DNA of 39,010 bases, from contig JANPLZ010000005.1 in NCBI GenBank assembly GCA_031422555.1, forward strand, positions 1-39,010. The letters run 5' to 3'. Every line of letters begins with the position of its first letter. The stretch's first letter is position 1. A model generated the notes under the pieces. It searched no databases, was not told the DNA's origin, and saw only the letters and a list, made by a program, of their open reading frames with translations. The position numbers and the translations under genes are program-made. Origin of the DNA: JANNAT01 sp031422555 (lineage in GTDB: Bacteria; Pseudomonadota; Alphaproteobacteria; Rhodobacterales; Rhodobacteraceae). Positions 7,976-14,832 of this stretch are shown in pieces.

Positions 7976-8902
7976 ATGACCATCCCTGCCTTTACCTTGC
8001 CGCTTTGGCTGATCTTACTGATCCTGATCGCAGGCTTTGCCTTGCTGACCCCGCAAGCCCGTGCCGCCCTTGGCCGCCTGCGTGCGCGCGCCAATCCCGA
8101 TGGCAAAATGCTAGCGCTGCGCGAAGAAATCATGGGCGCGATTGCCATGGGCCATTCCGGTGGCGCGGTTGAAAAAGACGCGCGTGACCGGTTGCTGGGC
8201 GCGCTTGATCTGGCGCATCGCACGGTGGATGAAATCATGCGCCCGCGCCGCCAGATCGAAATGGTTGACGGCGATCAAAGTCCCGATGCCATTCTGACCC
8301 AAGTGCTGGCTTCGGCCCATACCCGGCTGCCGGTCTATCGTGGTTCACAGGATAATATTCTGGGTGTGGTTCATGCCAAGGACTTGCTGCGCGAAGTTGA
8401 CCGTCTGGTGCGCGGGGCGGCGGGATCGGTTGATCTGATCCAAAATCTGGACATCGTTAAAATCGCGATGAAGCCTTATTTCATCCCCGACACCACAACG
8501 CTGGACGAACAAATGCGCGAGTTTCTGAAACGCCACACGCATTTTGCGCTGGTGGTTGATGAATACGGCGCGCTGCAAGGCCTGATCACGCTGGAAGACA
8601 TTCTCGAAGAAATCGTGGGCGAGATCACCGATGAATTTGACGTGGTGGCGCGCGACAGTGGGCTTTCGCGCGACGCGGCCGGACATTATCTGGTCGACGG
8701 CGCGATGACGATCCGCGATCTGAACCGCGCGCTGGACTGGCGGCTGCCCGATGATGAGGCCAACACCGTCGCCGGTCTGGTCATTCACGAAGCGCAGATG
8801 ATTCCCACCGAAGGGCAGGCGTTCAACTTTCACGGTTTTCGGTTTGAAGTGGCACAGCGGCGCGAAAACCGGGTGACCAAGCTGAAAGTGCGCGCGCTGT
8901 AA
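7976..8902 (+). CDS. CorC/HlyC-family CBS-domain protein lacking the DUF21 domain
   Basis: 308 residues. One hydrophobic helix (about 8-24) is followed by LREEIMGAIAMGH and AVEKDARDRLLGALDL, which in full-length CNNM/HlyC proteins lie right after the DUF21 membrane domain. Two CBS motifs follow (about 90-145, with HTRLPVYRG, and 155-212, with VVDEYGALQGLITLEDI). A CorC_HlyC C-terminal domain covers about 225-305. Full family members of about 430 residues carry a four-helix DUF21 ion-transport domain; here a single helix takes its place, and the xerD stop at 7953 leaves no room for more. It may be a soluble-type CorC regulator anchored by one helix. The ribosome-binding site is weak and the gap to xerD is 22 bp. 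Confidence 0.88.
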   Translation: MTIPAFTLPLWLILLILIAGFALLTPQARAALGRLRARANPDGKMLALREEIMGAIAMGHSGGAVEKDARDRLLGALDLAHRTVDEIMRPRRQIEMVDGDQSPDAILTQVLASAHTRLPVYRGSQDNILGVVHAKDLLREVDRLVRGAAGSVDLIQNLDIVKIAMKPYFIPDTTTLDEQMREFLKRHTHFALVVDEYGALQGLITLEDILEEIVGEITDEFDVVARDSGLSRDAAGHYLVDGAMTIRDLNRALDWRLPDDEANTVAGLVIHEAQMIPTEGQAFNFHGFRFEVAQRRENRVTKLKVRAL

Positions 8903-8912
8903 GCGGCAACGA

Positions 8913-8947
8913 AAAACGCGCGCCGGACCGGCCCGCGCGCGTTTTTT
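8913..8947 (+). terminator. Rho-independent terminator after the CorC-like gene
   Basis: A 10-bp stem (8913-8922 with 8936-8945) of A/T ends and CGCGCG core, with a G/C-rich inner loop, ends in a run of six T. It closes the plus-strand xerD operon. The A-run on the other side makes it likely to act also on the convergent RTX gene that ends at 8969. Confidence 0.85.
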
Positions 8948-8968
8948 ATTTTGATGCTGACGTTCGCA

Positions 8969-10369
8969 TCAGATGATTTCGATCAGCGCGCTTAGGCCGG
9001 TTACGGAGGTGATCCCGGTCAAGGTTACCGTATCGCCGTCGCCAAAATTGAACACCACAACGCCGCCGACAACCCTTGCATGCTGCGCCACGATCTGGGT
9101 GTTGGTCAGGGTCGCACCGCCCCACAGCTCATCATCGAACACCAGCTTTTCGCGCGCCGCCCGGTCAAAGTCGATAATCCTGTCGGCGCCACCGCCATTC
9201 GCAAACACAAAGGAATCAATGCCGGTGCCGCCGCGCAGCAGATCATTGCCGGTCCCGCCCAACAACTGATCGACGCCGCCCCCGCCAGACAAATAGTCAA
9301 CGCCGTCACCGCCATAGACGATGTCATTGCCGACTTGGCCATACAGTGAATCCGCGCCCATACCGCCAAAAATGCTGTCATTTCCGGCATCACCCGTAAC
9401 GGTGTCATTGCCGTCACCGCCCTGCATGATATTGGCGCCCTTGTTGCCCGCCATGTTGTTTGCAGCGGTATTTCCGGTGGCATCCAGCGCAGATACGCCC
9501 AGCAGCCGCAGATTGTTGATGCCGCTGACCAGTTCGATATCACCCGAACTGTACAAGGTCTTGCCGTCCACCACATCCAGTTTGATGTTGCCGCTGTCGG
9601 CGTTAAGAATGGCTTTGAACACTTCGGTCTCGCCCACCAGGCCCTGCACATGCACCGAGGCCATTGGTCCGGCCAATGCCAGCGCATAGCCGCCCGCAGC
9701 GCCGGTGGTGGCCGTGTCAAGCACCGCAGCCTCGCCACCCGCAGGTCCGTCGGCGGCCACAAGGGTCAGCCCGGCCCGGCCTTCGCCGATGGTGTAGAAC
9801 CGGTCAAGCCCGGTGTCGGTAAAGGCAACGCCGGTGACAAACACCGACTGACCCGAGGTGCCAAACGACTGCCCGACCATCGAGGCATTAAAGTTGGTGG
9901 CCCCATAACGGAACAGGCCCTGTTCTTGCGCAAGGCCCACTTCCTTGAACTGATCGCGCATCAGGTTGGTGCGGTGTGGCGCGGATTTGAACAGCGCATC
10001 ATGCTGCACACTGATCATCTTGTTCAGGCTGATCGCCGCAGTGGAGCCCTGCCACGAGATATTTTCCCCCGTGGTGCTCCAGCTATAGCCGGTGGCCGAA
10101 ACGCGCTGGCCGGGCGTTGATCCGCCAGACCCGGTGTGCGAAAACACATCCGCCGCCAACATCCATTGGGCATGATTGATGGCAGCCGTTTCCAAAAGAC
10201 CGTTATGCGCCAGCACCTGTTTGGCCGTGGTGGTAATCGCCCCCGCAGCCAGACCCGCGTTCAGGCTGATGCCCAGTCGCGCCGCTTCGGCGGTTGGATC
10301 CAACCGCGCCCGGTTAACCAACTCCAACATATACTGTTCAGCCGCACTAATCGTTGCAGTCGCAACCAT
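8969..10369 (-). CDS. Secreted CAP-domain protein with RTX calcium-binding tail
   Basis: 466 residues without a Sec signal. The N-terminal half is a bacterial CAP/SCP domain: EQYMLELVNRAR near the start, HNGLLETAAINHAQWM, the FSHTG histidine, GENISWQG and later EVGLAQ. The C-terminal third has RTX nonapeptides (GGDGNDTV, GDAGNDSI, GGMGADSL, GGTGNDLL), which bind calcium after export, and ends in hydrophobic ALIEII, a usual type I secretion end. The start is the ATG at 10369, preceded by TAAGGGGAATATC; the frame stays open to 10480 but that part has no family similarity. No HlyB/HlyD/TolC genes are in the window, so export depends on genes elsewhere. Role unknown; surface or extracellular. Confidence 0.88.
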   Translation of the reverse strand: MVATATISAAEQYMLELVNRARLDPTAEAARLGISLNAGLAAGAITTTAKQVLAHNGLLETAAINHAQWMLAADVFSHTGSGGSTPGQRVSATGYSWSTTGENISWQGSTAAISLNKMISVQHDALFKSAPHRTNLMRDQFKEVGLAQEQGLFRYGATNFNASMVGQSFGTSGQSVFVTGVAFTDTGLDRFYTIGEGRAGLTLVAADGPAGGEAAVLDTATTGAAGGYALALAGPMASVHVQGLVGETEVFKAILNADSGNIKLDVVDGKTLYSSGDIELVSGINNLRLLGVSALDATGNTAANNMAGNKGANIMQGGDGNDTVTGDAGNDSIFGGMGADSLYGQVGNDIVYGGDGVDYLSGGGGVDQLLGGTGNDLLRGGTGIDSFVFANGGGADRIIDFDRAAREKLVFDDELWGGATLTNTQIVAQHARVVGGVVVFNFGDGDTVTLTGITSVTGLSALIEII

Positions 10370-10495
10370 GATATTCCCCTTAGATTTAATTGGCAGATTA
10401 ACTCTGAGGGGGGGCATAGCGGATGATTGTGGCGGCGGCGGGCCTGCTTTGTGGCAGAACCGATCTGGTTTATGGCGCAAAAAGGCGCGGCGAGC

Positions 10496-12037
10496 TTACC
10501 GGCGCTTGAACAGCGAACCCAACACGCCGCGCAACACCGCTTGCCCGGTTTTGGACCCCAGACTGCGGGCGAAACTTTTGGCAAAGGCCTCGCCCACCGA
10601 ATCGGACCGGCTGGCGGTGCTGCGCGGTTTGGCTGCGGCGTCATCGCCACCATCATAGCGGCGGGCGTTTTTGAATTCGGTTGAATCCCAGCCCTTGATG
10701 CTGGGGCCATCTTCGGCCTGTTGCACCTCTTGGGCGGCCTTGTCGGCCTTGGCGCGCAGCCGTTCATAGGCGCTGTCGCGGTCGATGGTTTCGGTATATT
10801 TCGCCGCCATCGCCGAACCTGCCATCACCGCCGCGCGCACGGCATCGTCGATGGGTCCAAGTTGTGATTGCGGCGGACGGATCAGCGTGCGTTCCACAAT
10901 CCCTGGAATGCCCTTGGCCTCCAGAAACGATGTCACAGCCTCGCCGGTGCCGACATCGCGGATCGCGTCTTCGGTGGCAAAGCGCGGGTTGGCGCGGTAG
11001 GTTTCCGACGCCATGCGCAAGTCTTTCTGATCCTTTGCGGTAAAGGCACGCAAGGCATGCTGCACCCGGTTGCCCAATTGGCCCAAGATCACCTCGGGCA
11101 CGTCTGCCGGGTTTTGGGTGATGAAATAAATGCCCACGCCTTTGGACCGGATCAGCCGGGCAACCTGTTCCACCTTTTGCACCAGCGCGCGCGGCGCATC
11201 GGTGAACAGCAAATGCGCCTCGTCAAAGAAGAACACCAGCTTTGGCTTGTCCGGATCGCCAACCTCGGGCAGGTTTTCGAACAACTCTGACATCAGCCAC
11301 AACAGAAACGTCGCATACAAACGCGGGCTGTTCATCAGCCGGTCAGCAGCCAGAATGTTGATCATGCCCATGCCGTCGGCATCCAGCCGCATCAGATCGG
11401 CCAGATCAAGGGCGGGTTCGCCAAACATCTGCGCCGCACCCTGATTTTCCAACACCAGCAAGCGGCGCTGAATGGCCCCCACCGATGTGGGCGAAACAAG
11501 GCCAAAGCGGCCCGATATTTCGCTGGCATGTTCGGCCACAAAGGTCAGCAAGGCTTGCAGGTCTTTTAGATCCAGCAGCGGCAGGTGTTCTTCATCGGCC
11601 AGCCGGAAGGCCACGTTCAGAACGCCTTCCTGCGGTTCGGTGAGTTCCAACAGGCGGCTTAACAACAGCGGCCCCATTTCGGCCACGGTGGCGCGGATGG
11701 GGTGGCCTTTGGTGCCAAACATATCCCAAAACACCACCGGAAAGGCGCGGTAGTGCAAATCAAGCCCGATGGTGGCTGCGCGTTTCATAAACGGCTCGTG
11801 CAGCTTGTGATCGGCTGATCCTGCCGCCGCCATGCCCGACAAATCGCCCTTCACATCGGCCATGAACACCGGCACGCCTTCGGCGGAAAAGCCTTCGGCC
11901 AGAATTTGCAGCGTTACGGTTTTGCCGGTGCCGGTGGCCCCCGCAATCAACCCATGACGGTTGCCGTATTTCAGCAGCAGCGCCTGCGCCTGCGCATAGC
12001 CTTCGCCACCGCCGCCCACAAATATCGTCTCGCCCAT
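10496..12037 (-). CDS. HerA-like ATPase of the DUF853 (YjgR) family
   Basis: 513 residues of a cytoplasmic P-loop ATPase of the HerA/FtsK superfamily. Walker A is GATGTGKT at 33-40, and VFMADVKGDLSGMA at 57-70 is a family hallmark. Walker B is LVFFFDEAHLL (about 267-277), followed by sensor and arginine-finger regions (IYFITQNPADVP). The C-terminal 60 residues are charged and low in complexity (KADKAAQEVQQAEDG...), then a basic end. The biochemical role of DUF853 proteins is unsettled; a DNA-translocase-like activity is inferred from the fold. It is probably monocistronic: 126 bp separate it from the RTX gene downstream, which has its own strong ribosome-binding site. Confidence 0.9.
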   Translation of the reverse strand: MGETIFVGGGGEGYAQAQALLLKYGNRHGLIAGATGTGKTVTLQILAEGFSAEGVPVFMADVKGDLSGMAAAGSADHKLHEPFMKRAATIGLDLHYRAFPVVFWDMFGTKGHPIRATVAEMGPLLLSRLLELTEPQEGVLNVAFRLADEEHLPLLDLKDLQALLTFVAEHASEISGRFGLVSPTSVGAIQRRLLVLENQGAAQMFGEPALDLADLMRLDADGMGMINILAADRLMNSPRLYATFLLWLMSELFENLPEVGDPDKPKLVFFFDEAHLLFTDAPRALVQKVEQVARLIRSKGVGIYFITQNPADVPEVILGQLGNRVQHALRAFTAKDQKDLRMASETYRANPRFATEDAIRDVGTGEAVTSFLEAKGIPGIVERTLIRPPQSQLGPIDDAVRAAVMAGSAMAAKYTETIDRDSAYERLRAKADKAAQEVQQAEDGPSIKGWDSTEFKNARRYDGGDDAAAKPRSTASRSDSVGEAFAKSFARSLGSKTGQAVLRGVLGSLFKRR

Positions 12038-12146
12038 CTGTGCCGTCCTATCGTTGTGTCGCCATGATCCGGGAATATCGGTCAGGATCCTCGGGCGGGA
12101 TTATCGTTCCGGTGCAAAATACATTGTTAACCTGATCGTGCCAGTG

Positions 12147-12237
12147 TTGATCGCACAGACCGTGCAGATCGTACGGGATGTGGTGACTTCCTCCCTGTCT
12201 GACTGGCCGCGCCCCAAAAAAAGGCGCGGCCTTTTTT
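12147..12237 (+). ncRNA. Candidate small RNA with CCTCCCTGT core (copy 1)
   Basis: Within the 503-bp gap 12038-12540. A hairpin at 12149-12170 (GATCGCAC with GTGC-A-GATC) is followed by a stretch containing CTTCCTCCCTGTCTGACT (12187-12204) and then a strong terminator hairpin. The CCTCC core is complementary to Shine-Dalgarno sequences, as in many alphaproteobacterial small RNAs. The same order (hairpin, CCTCCCTGT..GACT.GGCC, terminator) recurs at 38189-38271. The 5' end is a guess, as no clear promoter is visible. The competing view is a short ORF: one plus frame (from 12054) is hydrophobic and runs through the terminator, but it lacks a good start. Confidence 0.45.
12205..12237 (+). terminator. 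Strong Rho-independent terminator
   Basis: A perfect 9-bp stem GGCCGCGCC (12205-12213) with GGCGCGGCC (12223-12231), a loop of CC plus seven A, and six T after the stem. On the plus strand it follows no annotated coding gene, which is the main reason to suspect an RNA gene upstream of it. Confidence 0.85.
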
Positions 12238-12273
12238 GGGCAAAAATCGGAAAATTCGCCCGCAGATTTTGTG

Positions 12274-12302
12274 TTGACGCCTGTGCCAAAGCGCCGTAGC
12301 GT
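12274..12302 (+). promoter_or_regulatory. Predicted sigma-70 promoter for the complementary RNA
   Basis: TTGACG (12274-12279), a 17-bp spacer and TAGCGT (12297-12302). A good -35 with a G/C-tinged -10 is normal for Rhodobacterales. Transcription would begin near 12309 and reach the terminator at 12353-12380 after about 70 nt. Confidence 0.55.
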
Positions 12303-12308
12303 CCCCAG

Positions 12309-12380
12309 ATCAAGTCGGCCAGTCCGACAGGGAGCAAAAAAATAGCTGTGGAAAAAGGGTCGGGTCTCCGGCCCTTTTTT
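12309..12380 (+). ncRNA. Candidate small RNA complementary to the CCTCCCTGT RNAs
   Basis: A short unit bounded by the promoter at 12274 and a strong terminator. It has a small hairpin GTCGG/CCGAC (12314-12328). It contains GGCCAGTCCGACAGGGAG (12317-12334), the reverse complement of 12191-12208 with one mismatch. It can also pair with the related core at 38230-38246 with one bulge and one G-U pair. A decoy (sponge) RNA or a regulatory partner is inferred. An alternative is that 12191-12334 forms one long folded leader, but two terminators in the region argue against this. No coding frame of note is present. Confidence 0.5.
12353..12380 (+). terminator. Rho-independent terminator
   Basis: An 11-bp stem, AAAAGGGTCGG (12353-12363) with CCGGCCCTTTT (12368-12378), one G-T pair, loop GTCT, followed by TTCTT. 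It lies 160 bp before the IalB-type gene, so it separates that gene from the RNA unit upstream. Confidence 0.85.
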
Positions 12381-12481
12381 CTTATTTGTAACCGATATCA
12401 ATTTGTTACCACGTTAAGCAAACGTCCGCCTGGCCTGACTTTCATTTTACCGCGCCGTTCCGCCGGGGCGATTTTTCGCAC

Positions 12482-12510
12482 CTGACTTGGGGCAAATGGC
12501 ATGCTAGACC
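12482..12510 (+). promoter_or_regulatory. Possible promoter of the IalB-type gene
   Basis: CTGACT (12482-12487), a 17-bp spacer and TAGACC (12505-12510). The distance to the ATG at 12541 leaves a short leader with AAGGAA (12525-12530) and AGGA as ribosome-binding options. Only four of six and three of six positions match consensus. Confidence 0.35.
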
Positions 12511-12540
12511 GCGCGACAAACAACAAGGAAAGTGACAGGA

Positions 12541-13251
12541 ATGTCGATGAGTTTTTTCAGCCGTGCCATTGCCGTTTCCCGCAGCCAATTCTTGGCCGCT
12601 TTGACTTTGGCCGGCCTGACTTTGGCCGCCCTGCCCTTTGCCGCCCCCGTCATGGCGCAAGATGCCACAACCGAGGCCCCCGCGACCCCGCCAGCACCGG
12701 CGGTTGTGGGCGACGCGCCGGTGGATGACGGCTTGTCGATGGGGGCCGAAGTGGCCTCGCCTTCGGTGCCGCTGACGCAAGAAACCGCCGAAGTGAACGA
12801 CACCTATTTGCTGAAATCCATTGATGCGTGGGAATTGCGCTGTGTGAAAACCGCAGACGGGTCAGATCCGTGCCAGCTTTACCAGTTGCTGAAAGACATC
12901 GAAGGCAATGCGGTGGCTGAATTCAGCCTGTTCGCGCTGCCCGAGGGCGGCCAGGCCGCCGCCGGGGCCACGGTGATTGCGCCGTTGGAAACCCTGCTGA
13001 CGGCCAATATGCGGCTGGCCATTGATGGCGCGGAACCCAAGATCTATCCGTTTACCTTTTGCGCCTCATTGGGATGCGTGGCCCGCGTGGGCTTTACCGC
13101 CGCCGAAGTGGCGCAGTTTCAAAAGGGGGCCAATGCGGTGATGACCATCGTGCCCGCCGGCGCGCCAGACCAGAAAGTGGATCTGAACATCTCGCTGAAA
13201 GGTTTTACCGCGGGCTATGACGCGGTCAAGGCGACGCTGCCGAAACCGTAA
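12541..13251 (+). CDS. Invasion-associated locus B (IalB) family exported protein
   Basis: 236 residues. The signal peptide (about 1-37) ends in APVMA-QD; an Ala/Pro/Thr-rich linker follows to about residue 85, then the IalB domain (WELRCVKTADGSDPCQLYQLL, and the FCASLGCVARVGF cysteine pair). Family members are periplasmic or outer-membrane-associated proteins widespread in alphaproteobacteria, mostly of unknown role despite the name. Starts at 12532 (GTG), 12541 and 12547 are possible; ATG 12541 is chosen for its spacing from AAGGAA. It is a single gene, convergent with the ketoacyl synthase downstream. Confidence 0.85.
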   Translation: MSMSFFSRAIAVSRSQFLAALTLAGLTLAALPFAAPVMAQDATTEAPATPPAPAVVGDAPVDDGLSMGAEVASPSVPLTQETAEVNDTYLLKSIDAWELRCVKTADGSDPCQLYQLLKDIEGNAVAEFSLFALPEGGQAAAGATVIAPLETLLTANMRLAIDGAEPKIYPFTFCASLGCVARVGFTAAEVAQFQKGANAVMTIVPAGAPDQKVDLNISLKGFTAGYDAVKATLPKP

Positions 13252-13273
13252 GGGCGCGGCCACCATTGCGCGC

Positions 13274-13295
13274 GCCCCGGACCGGTATCCGGGGC
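13274..13295. terminator. Hairpin between convergent genes
   Basis: An 8-bp stem, GCCCCGGA (13274-13281) with TCCGGGGC (13288-13295), loop CCGGTA, lies in the 46-bp gap between two convergent genes. It has no T-run on either side, so it is at best a weak or Rho-aided bidirectional terminator. Confidence 0.4.
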
Positions 13296-13297
13296 CG

Positions 13298-14509
13298 CTA
13301 CCCTGCCCGGCGTAGGGCTATCACCGCGTTCATGCCGCCAAAGGCAAAGGCGTTTGACACGGCAATGTCCACCTGCGCCTGCCGCGCCACATTCGGCACC
13401 ACATCCAGCGGACAGTCAGGATCGGGTTGCAGATAGCCAATGGTCGGGGCAATCACCCCGGTTTGCAGCGCCATCAGGCAGGCCAGCAATTCCACCGCCC
13501 CGGTGCCGCCGATCAGATGGCCGTGCATGGATTTGGTGGACGACACCAGCAATTTGGCCGCATGCGGCCCAAACACCTGCGCAATTGCGGCCGATTCGGT
13601 TTTGTCGTTCGCCGCCGTGCCAGTGCCATGGGCGTTGATATAGCCCACCTGATCCGGGTTGATCCGCGCATCGCGCAACGCCCCGGCCATGGCGCGCGCC
13701 GCCCCCGCCTGCGACGGCATCACGATGTCGGACGCATCAGACGTCATCGCAAAGCCGATCACTTCGGCCAGCACGCAGGCCCCGCGCGCGCGGGCATGAT
13801 CATGGTCTTCGAACACGAAAATCGCCGCCCCCTCGCCCTGCACCATGCCGTTGCGATTGGCGCTGAACGGACGGCAGGCATCGGGCGACAGCACGCGCAA
13901 GCCCTCCCACGCCTTGATGCCGCCAAAACACAGCATCGATTCCGCGCCGCCCGTGATCATCACCGGGGCCGCCCCCGACCGCACCATCTGAAAAGCCAGC
14001 CCCATCGCGTGGTTTGAACTGGCACAGGCGGTGGACACGCTGAAACTGGGCCCGTGCAGCCCGTGCCGGATAGACACATGGGCCGCCCCCGCGCTGTTCA
14101 TCAACCGTGGCACCACAAACGGATGCACCCGGTTTTTCCCCGCTGCGTAAACGCTGTGATAACTGTCGTCCCAAGTGCCAACCCCCCCCGCCGCGGTGCC
14201 CAGCACCACGCCCGCCGACAAGGCCAGATCGCCGTCAAACATCAGTCCCGACTGGGCAATGGCCTGCTGGGCTGCTACCAAAGTGAACTGAGTGGCGCGG
14301 TCATACAGCAGCACCTCTTGACGGCTGAACCGCGCGTCGGCGTCAAAGCCCTGCACTTGCGCGCCGATCCTGATCGACAGGCGGTCTACATCGCGAAACT
14401 GCAACGGGCCAATCGCGCAGCGCCCCTGTTGCAAGGCGCCGTAGGTGGACGCCACATCAGCGCCCAACGGATTGACCGTGCCGGCACCGGTGATAACCAC
14501 GCGCCTCAT
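13298..14509 (-). CDS. Beta-ketoacyl-ACP synthase (FabF/KAS II-like)
   Basis: 403 residues of a thiolase-fold condensing enzyme that extends acyl-ACP with malonyl-ACP. The Cys-His-His triad is intact: Cys162 (STACASSNHA), His294 (NAHGTGTAANDKTE) and His331 (KSMHGHLIGGTG), with Lys326. Its ATG overlaps the stop of the upstream ACP gene (ATGA), so synthase and carrier are translationally coupled. It stands apart from the housekeeping fab genes and next to an lpxD-like gene, so a dedicated envelope acyl chain (lipid A or similar) is inferred. Exact chain length cannot be read. Confidence 0.9.
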   Translation of the reverse strand: MRRVVITGAGTVNPLGADVASTYGALQQGRCAIGPLQFRDVDRLSIRIGAQVQGFDADARFSRQEVLLYDRATQFTLVAAQQAIAQSGLMFDGDLALSAGVVLGTAAGGVGTWDDSYHSVYAAGKNRVHPFVVPRLMNSAGAAHVSIRHGLHGPSFSVSTACASSNHAMGLAFQMVRSGAAPVMITGGAESMLCFGGIKAWEGLRVLSPDACRPFSANRNGMVQGEGAAIFVFEDHDHARARGACVLAEVIGFAMTSDASDIVMPSQAGAARAMAGALRDARINPDQVGYINAHGTGTAANDKTESAAIAQVFGPHAAKLLVSSTKSMHGHLIGGTGAVELLACLMALQTGVIAPTIGYLQPDPDCPLDVVPNVARQAQVDIAVSNAFAFGGMNAVIALRRAG

Positions 14510-14802
14510 CGTTGTTTGGCAGCGATCAGGCTTTGCACGGCGGCGATGATCGCGCCAACGGAAGAGATATCAAAGCCGGATTGCGCGCCGTCATTGGCGT
14601 TGAACGGCACGCTGATGTCAAACGCCTCTTCAATGGCAAAGATCGACTCGACCAGACCCAGACTGTCGATGCCCAGATCGCCCAAGCTGGCGTCGGGATG
14701 CACCGATGCCAGCGGCAACACCGCCTGTTCGGCTATGATGGCGATCACCCGGTCGGCCACCAGTTGCGCAGGCTGCGGTTTGATTTCAAGGAGTTGGTTC
14801 AT
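14506..14802 (-). CDS. Acyl carrier protein (dedicated, 98 residues)
   Basis: Carries acyl chains on phosphopantetheine attached at Ser47 in the LGIDSLGLVE motif. At 98 residues it is longer than housekeeping ACP (about 77), with an extra N-terminal part (MNQLLEIKPQ), in the size range of specialised carriers such as AcpXL. Acidic helix II (VESIFAIEEAFDI) is as expected for contact with partner enzymes. It overlaps the ketoacyl synthase by four bases. The start is an ATG preceded by CGCCGCATGAACCAA context with weak Shine-Dalgarno signal. Confidence 0.9.
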   Translation of the reverse strand: MNQLLEIKPQPAQLVADRVIAIIAEQAVLPLASVHPDASLGDLGIDSLGLVESIFAIEEAFDISVPFNANDGAQSGFDISSVGAIIAAVQSLIAAKQR

Positions 14803-14832
14803 GCGGCGTCCCCCGTTTTTTTGGTGATTACG

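Noticed and set aside
12054..12299. Plus-strand frame of 81 codons with a hydrophobic stretch
   Set aside because: Starts with TTG without a ribosome-binding site and crosses a strong terminator. Kept only as an alternative to small RNA copy 1.
12048..12401. Minus-strand frame of 117 codons in the non-coding gap
   Set aside because: No ribosome-binding site, runs through two terminator hairpins, and shows no domain; the region is better explained by RNA genes.
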